DNA of 10,841 nt from Candidatus Neomicrothrix sp. UBA4742 (lineage in GTDB: Bacteria; Actinomycetota; Acidimicrobiia; Acidimicrobiales; Acidimicrobilacustridaceae): contig DHIQ01000014.1 in the NCBI GenBank assembly GCA_002403895.1, forward strand, positions 1-10,841, given 5' to 3'. Under the pieces are notes generated by a model. The model saw only the letters and a list, made by a program, of their open reading frames with translations. It was not told the origin of the DNA and made no database searches. The position numbers and the translations under genes are program-made. Shown here piece by piece: positions 7,806-10,841 of the stretch (the stretch's first letter is position 1; the number at the start of each line of letters is the position of its first letter).

Positions 7806-10236
7806 GGAGGCGGATGGTGCGGTCGCGCACCTTGCGGGCCAGCAGCCCCACGCCGCCTTCGCGCAGGTAGCGCACGGCAAGACGCAGGTCCTGGACCAGC
7901 CCTTTGGGGGCCGGCGTGAGCTCGGTGGGATGCAGGTCGCTGTCGTCGCCCACCATCTTCTGCATCAGGTCGGGAGCCCGGCGGGGCGCCCGGCAGAACT
8001 CCACCAGCGGGCGCAGCGTCTCGGCCCACACCAACTCGGGCACGATCTCGTCGATGCGCTTGCGGCAGTCCGCGGCCAGTTCCGAGTCGTCAAGCAGGGT
8101 GGCCAGCGCGGTAGCCAGGGCGTCGACGTCCTCGGGCGGCACCGTCAACCCCAGGCCGCGGTGCTCGATGAACTCGCCCAGAGCGTCGCCGTTGGTGGTG
8201 ACGGTGGGGAGCCCGGCCCAGAAGTAGTCAAGGACTCTGGTGCGGAACGAGAACTCGGTCTCGATGTGGTGGAAATGGGTGGTCACGGCCAGGTCGGCGT
8301 CGAGCAGGTAGTTCTGCCGCTCGCCGTAGGGCACCCACCCCTCGTTGAAGAACACGTGGCGGCCAGTAAGGCCCAACTCATCAGCCAGCCGGCGAGCCCC
8401 GCCGGCCATGCGCATCTCGGGGATGTCGGCGTTGGGGTGGCGCATCCCCAGGAACACCAGCCGCACCTCGGGCCGCTCGATCCGCAGCTGGTCGACGGCG
8501 CGGATCAGCGTGAGCGGATCGAACCAGTTGTAGACGCCGCCCCCCCACAAGATGACGGTGTCGTCGGCGCCGATACCGGGGATCACGCCCTTGATGGCCG
8601 CGCCCGTGCGCACCGGTGGCTCGTCGGACACGCCGAAGGGCACCACCGTGATGAGCCGCTCCAAGCTGGGGTCGGCGTCGTAGGTGGCGGGGTTGACCCG
8701 GCCCAGCGATGTGAGATGTCCCAACCACAGGTCGCGCTGCTTGGTGCTGGCGCACAGGAAGAAGTCGCCTCGCAGCAACTGCTCGTTGAGCACCGCGGTG
8801 GCGTCGCGCACGGCCCGTCGGCGCTCCTTCTCTCCGCCGTCCCGGGCCTGTTCCAGCTGCTCGAGGTGCATCGGGTCGTAAATGTCGGCCACGAACACCT
8901 TGTCGGAGCGATGGAACGCCTTGCGTCCCGCCATCACCCAACCCTGGAACACGCAGACGTCACACCATTCGATGAGCTCGTCGATCTCGGCGGGGCGTAC
9001 TACCTCGACCGAAAACGACGGGTCTGACAGCTCGGCCACGGTAATGCTGACCAGGCGGACCTCGTGGTCGAGGGCCAGCTCGGAGGCCACTCGCCAGGCC
9101 CGGATGGCGGGCCCCGCCATGCGCGCGGTGATGGCGTCAGCAGTGGCCACCACCACCCGCCGCCGCCCAGTGAAACGAGCCAGGTCGGGCGACGCCGACA
9201 CGGTGGCCTCGTGCACGGCGAGGAACGCGCCGTCGGTGCAGTCAGGGGCCAGAGCCGGGCCCAGCAGGTGGAGGATCTCGGCGTCGGGACGGCGACGCTC
9301 CTCCTGACGCTGGCGGCGCTCCTCTTCCAGCCCACCCAGCCGGCTGGTGAAGTCGGCGGCCGCGGTGTCGCCGTCACCGGCCACGGCGCCACCTCGGGCG
9401 ACCAGGCGGGCGCGGCTCAACTCCAGAGCGGCGGGCAGGGCGGCGGCCAGGCTGGCGTCGTCGTAGTTGCGGTAGATCATGCTCAGCGCCGAGATCTCGG
9501 CCTGCCGAGTGGCGTCACCGACGGGCTCGACTGCGGCAGACGATGCCGAGACCGGCACGATCAGCCCGTCGTCGACCAAGACCTCGCGGCCGGCCAGCCA
9601 CAGCCGCCACGCCAGGTCGATGCCGGCGAAGGGCTGCTCGAGGTGCTCATCGAATGATCCGACGGCCTCGATCTCAGCGCGGCGGGCCACCCATGCCGGC
9701 CCGGCCAGCAACGTGCGCGAAAGCTTGCCTCCTGGCAGAGGGATCTGACCTCCACCGTCACGTTCCGCTGCCAGAACGGGAACAGTCGAGGGAGAAGAGG
9801 GCAGGGGATGGCCGGTGAAGGACAGGCCGGCAGGTCGAGGCCGGGCCGCCCCCGTCTCGGCGTCGACGGCGGTGCTGCCGATCATCGCCGCCTCGTGATG
9901 ATGATCCAGCCGATCGAGGGCGGCGGTCAGCCACGACGGGTCGGGCCGGGCACCCAGTTGCACGTAGGCGATGCGTTCGGCTGGGGTGGCCGCCAGACCG
10001 CGAGCCAACGCCGCGCCCCCCGTGAGCCCCGCGCCGGACACGACTACCGCCGGTCGAGATGTCAGGGGCGCCCCCGGCAACGGACCGACGAGCACGATCC
10101 CCACCGGCTCACCGTCGACGGTCAGTCGCTCGACCGCCCGCACGGTGGCGGCCAACTCGTCGGCGTCGACGACCACCCCGCCAGGGCCGGTGACATCGAT
10201 CAGCACCGCGGCCCCGGGCCGGCGGGCACGACTCAA
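7795..10236 (-). CDS. Two-domain glycosyltransferase (degenerate GT2-like N-terminus, GT4-like C-terminus)
   Basis: This large protein (813 residues from the chosen TTG) looks like two glycosyltransferase units in one chain. Residues about 10-260 resemble a GT2 (GT-A fold) domain: an IVLVG strand (47-51), GSFDE (193-197) and AGIDLAWRLWLAG (204-216) match the late GT2 motifs. The usual acidic DxD strand instead reads VQLGARPDP (92-100), so metal and sugar-nucleotide binding may be lost. A charged Glu/Arg linker (about 302-317) leads to a GT4-like (GT-B) domain: MAGPAIRAWR (373-382), VFQGW (429-433), DIYDPMHLEQLE (451-462), WGGGVYNWFDP (564-574) and HHIETEFSFR to GLPTVTTNGD (656-684). It likely builds a surface polysaccharide, given the Wzt-like gene just upstream. 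TTG was chosen because GGGGAG lies six bases before it and it overlaps the previous stop as TTGA; a GTG at 10263 would add nine residues without a Shine-Dalgarno. Sugar and acceptor are unknown. Confidence 0.87.
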   Translation of the reverse strand: MSRARRPGAAVLIDVTGPGGVVVDADELAATVRAVERLTVDGEPVGIVLVGPLPGAPLTSRPAVVVSGAGLTGGAALARGLAATPAERIAYVQLGARPDPSWLTAALDRLDHHHEAAMIGSTAVDAETGAARPRPAGLSFTGHPLPSSPSTVPVLAAERDGGGQIPLPGGKLSRTLLAGPAWVARRAEIEAVGSFDEHLEQPFAGIDLAWRLWLAGREVLVDDGLIVPVSASSAAVEPVGDATRQAEISALSMIYRNYDDASLAAALPAALELSRARLVARGGAVAGDGDTAAADFTSRLGGLEEERRQRQEERRRPDAEILHLLGPALAPDCTDGAFLAVHEATVSASPDLARFTGRRRVVVATADAITARMAGPAIRAWRVASELALDHEVRLVSITVAELSDPSFSVEVVRPAEIDELIEWCDVCVFQGWVMAGRKAFHRSDKVFVADIYDPMHLEQLEQARDGGEKERRRAVRDATAVLNEQLLRGDFFLCASTKQRDLWLGHLTSLGRVNPATYDADPSLERLITVVPFGVSDEPPVRTGAAIKGVIPGIGADDTVILWGGGVYNWFDPLTLIRAVDQLRIERPEVRLVFLGMRHPNADIPEMRMAGGARRLADELGLTGRHVFFNEGWVPYGERQNYLLDADLAVTTHFHHIETEFSFRTRVLDYFWAGLPTVTTNGDALGEFIEHRGLGLTVPPEDVDALATALATLLDDSELAADCRKRIDEIVPELVWAETLRPLVEFCRAPRRAPDLMQKMVGDDSDLHPTELTPAPKGLVQDLRLAVRYLREGGVGLLARKVRDRTIRLLKR

Positions 10237-10841
10237 GACCCGCTCCCCGGTTCGGTCGTCCACCGGCCGTTCAGCGACATGACCCCGCCGAACGTCTCGT
10301 GGGGGGTGCCGGGGTCCACGTCGAAGCGCACGGCGCGCTGGCGGAAATCGAACGGGTGGACGATGGCGTAGTCGTACAGCGACGCCGAGATGTCGTAGGT
10401 GCCGGGCAGCAGCATCAGCGCGTCCACCGTGAGATCCATGGTGCCCTCTCCTTCGATGAAGTCCGGCACCACCTCGGCCTCACGGGTGTTCGGTCCGCTG
10501 ACCAGCACGCCCTCAAGATTGTAGAAGGCAAGGCCGAACACGGGTCGCTCGACGCGCTGGGGAGCCCGGTAGTGCACCCGAAAGGTGACGGCGTCGCCGG
10601 TCTGGAGCTTCGAGGTCGACCGGTCGTCGGGGCGGAGCACCTCGATCCGCTCGATGAGCGCCTCGCCCGAGCCCCACCGGACCCCATCGTCGCCGGCGTC
10701 GTCGTGGCGGTCGGTCTGGACCTCGGCGACGTAGTGGTCGATCACGTCGCCGGCGTCACCGACCATGCGCAACTTCCCGCGCTCGAACCAAGCGAGCTGG
10801 TCGCAGATGGTGCGCATGAGCCCGAGGGCATGGGACACCAC
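10233..10841 (-). CDS. wzt: Wzt-like polysaccharide-export ABC ATPase, C-terminal part (5' end cut by the window)
   Basis: The reading frame runs off the right edge of the window, so only the last 203 codons or so are seen. The first residues, VVSHALGLMRTICDQLAWFE, hold the H-loop (SH) and last strands of an ABC ATPase; GKLRMVGDAGDVIDHYV is the typical end of the nucleotide-binding domain in polysaccharide and teichoic-acid exporters. From about residue 50 there is a beta-rich domain with features of the Wzt C-terminal carbohydrate-binding domain: IERIEVL, VTFRVHY, PVFGLAFYNLEGVLVSGPNT, and LLPGTYDISASLYDY. In the Wzm/Wzt system this domain recognises the finished glycan before export; that role is inferred here. 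A Wzm-like permease would be expected beyond the window. The Walker motifs are not visible. The stop overlaps the proposed start of the glycosyltransferase gene, so the two are one operon. Confidence 0.85.
   Translation of the reverse strand: MVSHALGLMRTICDQLAWFERGKLRMVGDAGDVIDHYVAEVQTDRHDDAGDDGVRWGSGEALIERIEVLRPDDRSTSKLQTGDAVTFRVHYRAPQRVERPVFGLAFYNLEGVLVSGPNTREAEVVPDFIEGEGTMDLTVDALMLLPGTYDISASLYDYAIVHPFDFRQRAVRFDVDPGTPHETFGGVMSLNGRWTTEPGSGS
10243..10248 (-). promoter_or_regulatory. Ribosome binding site supporting a TTG start of the glycosyltransferase
   Basis: On the minus strand GGGGAG is followed by six bases and then TTG at 10236-10234, whose last two bases begin the TGA stop of the upstream Wzt-like gene. 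The longer GTG candidate at 10263 has no comparable purine box. The site lies inside the end of the upstream gene, as expected for coupled translation. Confidence 0.5.

Noticed and set aside
7930..9027. Plus-strand open frame (365 codons) opposite the glycosyltransferase
   Set aside because: Repetitive Val/Gly/His/Gln composition without motifs; the opposite strand carries the clear GT4-like domain.

Overview
The window is G+C-rich throughout, uses GTG and TTG starts freely, and is packed with genes that overlap or sit a few bases apart. Base composition, several starts without a Shine-Dalgarno sequence, and protein types such as an AbiEi-like/DUF559 protein and an LpdA-type flavoprotein suggest a high-G+C actinobacterium. 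Acidimicrobiia or a relative is a guess from protein flavour only. I recognise no rRNA, tRNA, CRISPR array, insertion sequence or phage gene. The content is largely metabolic and cell-envelope.

Layout. (1) 41-982 (+): a lone protein with an AbiEi-type N-terminal helix-turn-helix region and a C-terminal DUF559/Vsr-like nuclease fold. (2) 983-1130: a convergent gap of 148 bases whose only visible structure is one GC-rich hairpin. (3) 1131-4560 (-): four co-directional genes, read from right to left: fetA-like ATPase, fetB-like permease, an LpdA-like flavoprotein oxidoreductase, and an RDD-family membrane protein. Gaps are 50 bp, 24 bp and a 4-bp overlap, so one transcript is likely, possibly with an internal promoter before the flavoprotein. 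(4) 4561-4652: a 92-bp divergent intergenic region with an imperfect inverted repeat that spans both flanking GTG starts. (5) 4653-7805 (+): methylmalonyl-CoA mutase followed 6 bp later by its GTPase chaperone MeaB. (6) 7795-10841 (-): the 3' end of a Wzt-like polysaccharide-export ATPase, followed by a large two-domain glycosyltransferase whose end overlaps the end of meaB by 11 bp.

How the genes work together. The mutase and MeaB form a B12-dependent module interconverting methylmalonyl-CoA and succinyl-CoA; MeaB loads and protects the cofactor. FetA and FetB form an ABC exporter of the type linked in E. coli to iron export and oxidative-stress tolerance. The neighbouring flavoprotein lacks one of the two redox cysteines of lipoamide dehydrogenase, as in M. 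tuberculosis LpdA, so a quinone-reductase role is more likely than lipoamide chemistry; an iron/redox operon is a reasonable inference. The right-hand genes belong to a surface-polysaccharide locus that continues beyond the window.

I found no clearly new biological system. The points most worth checking are the fetAB-flavoprotein-RDD operon, the glycosyltransferase fusion with a degenerate first domain, and the repeat and leaderless-type starts in the divergent promoter region.
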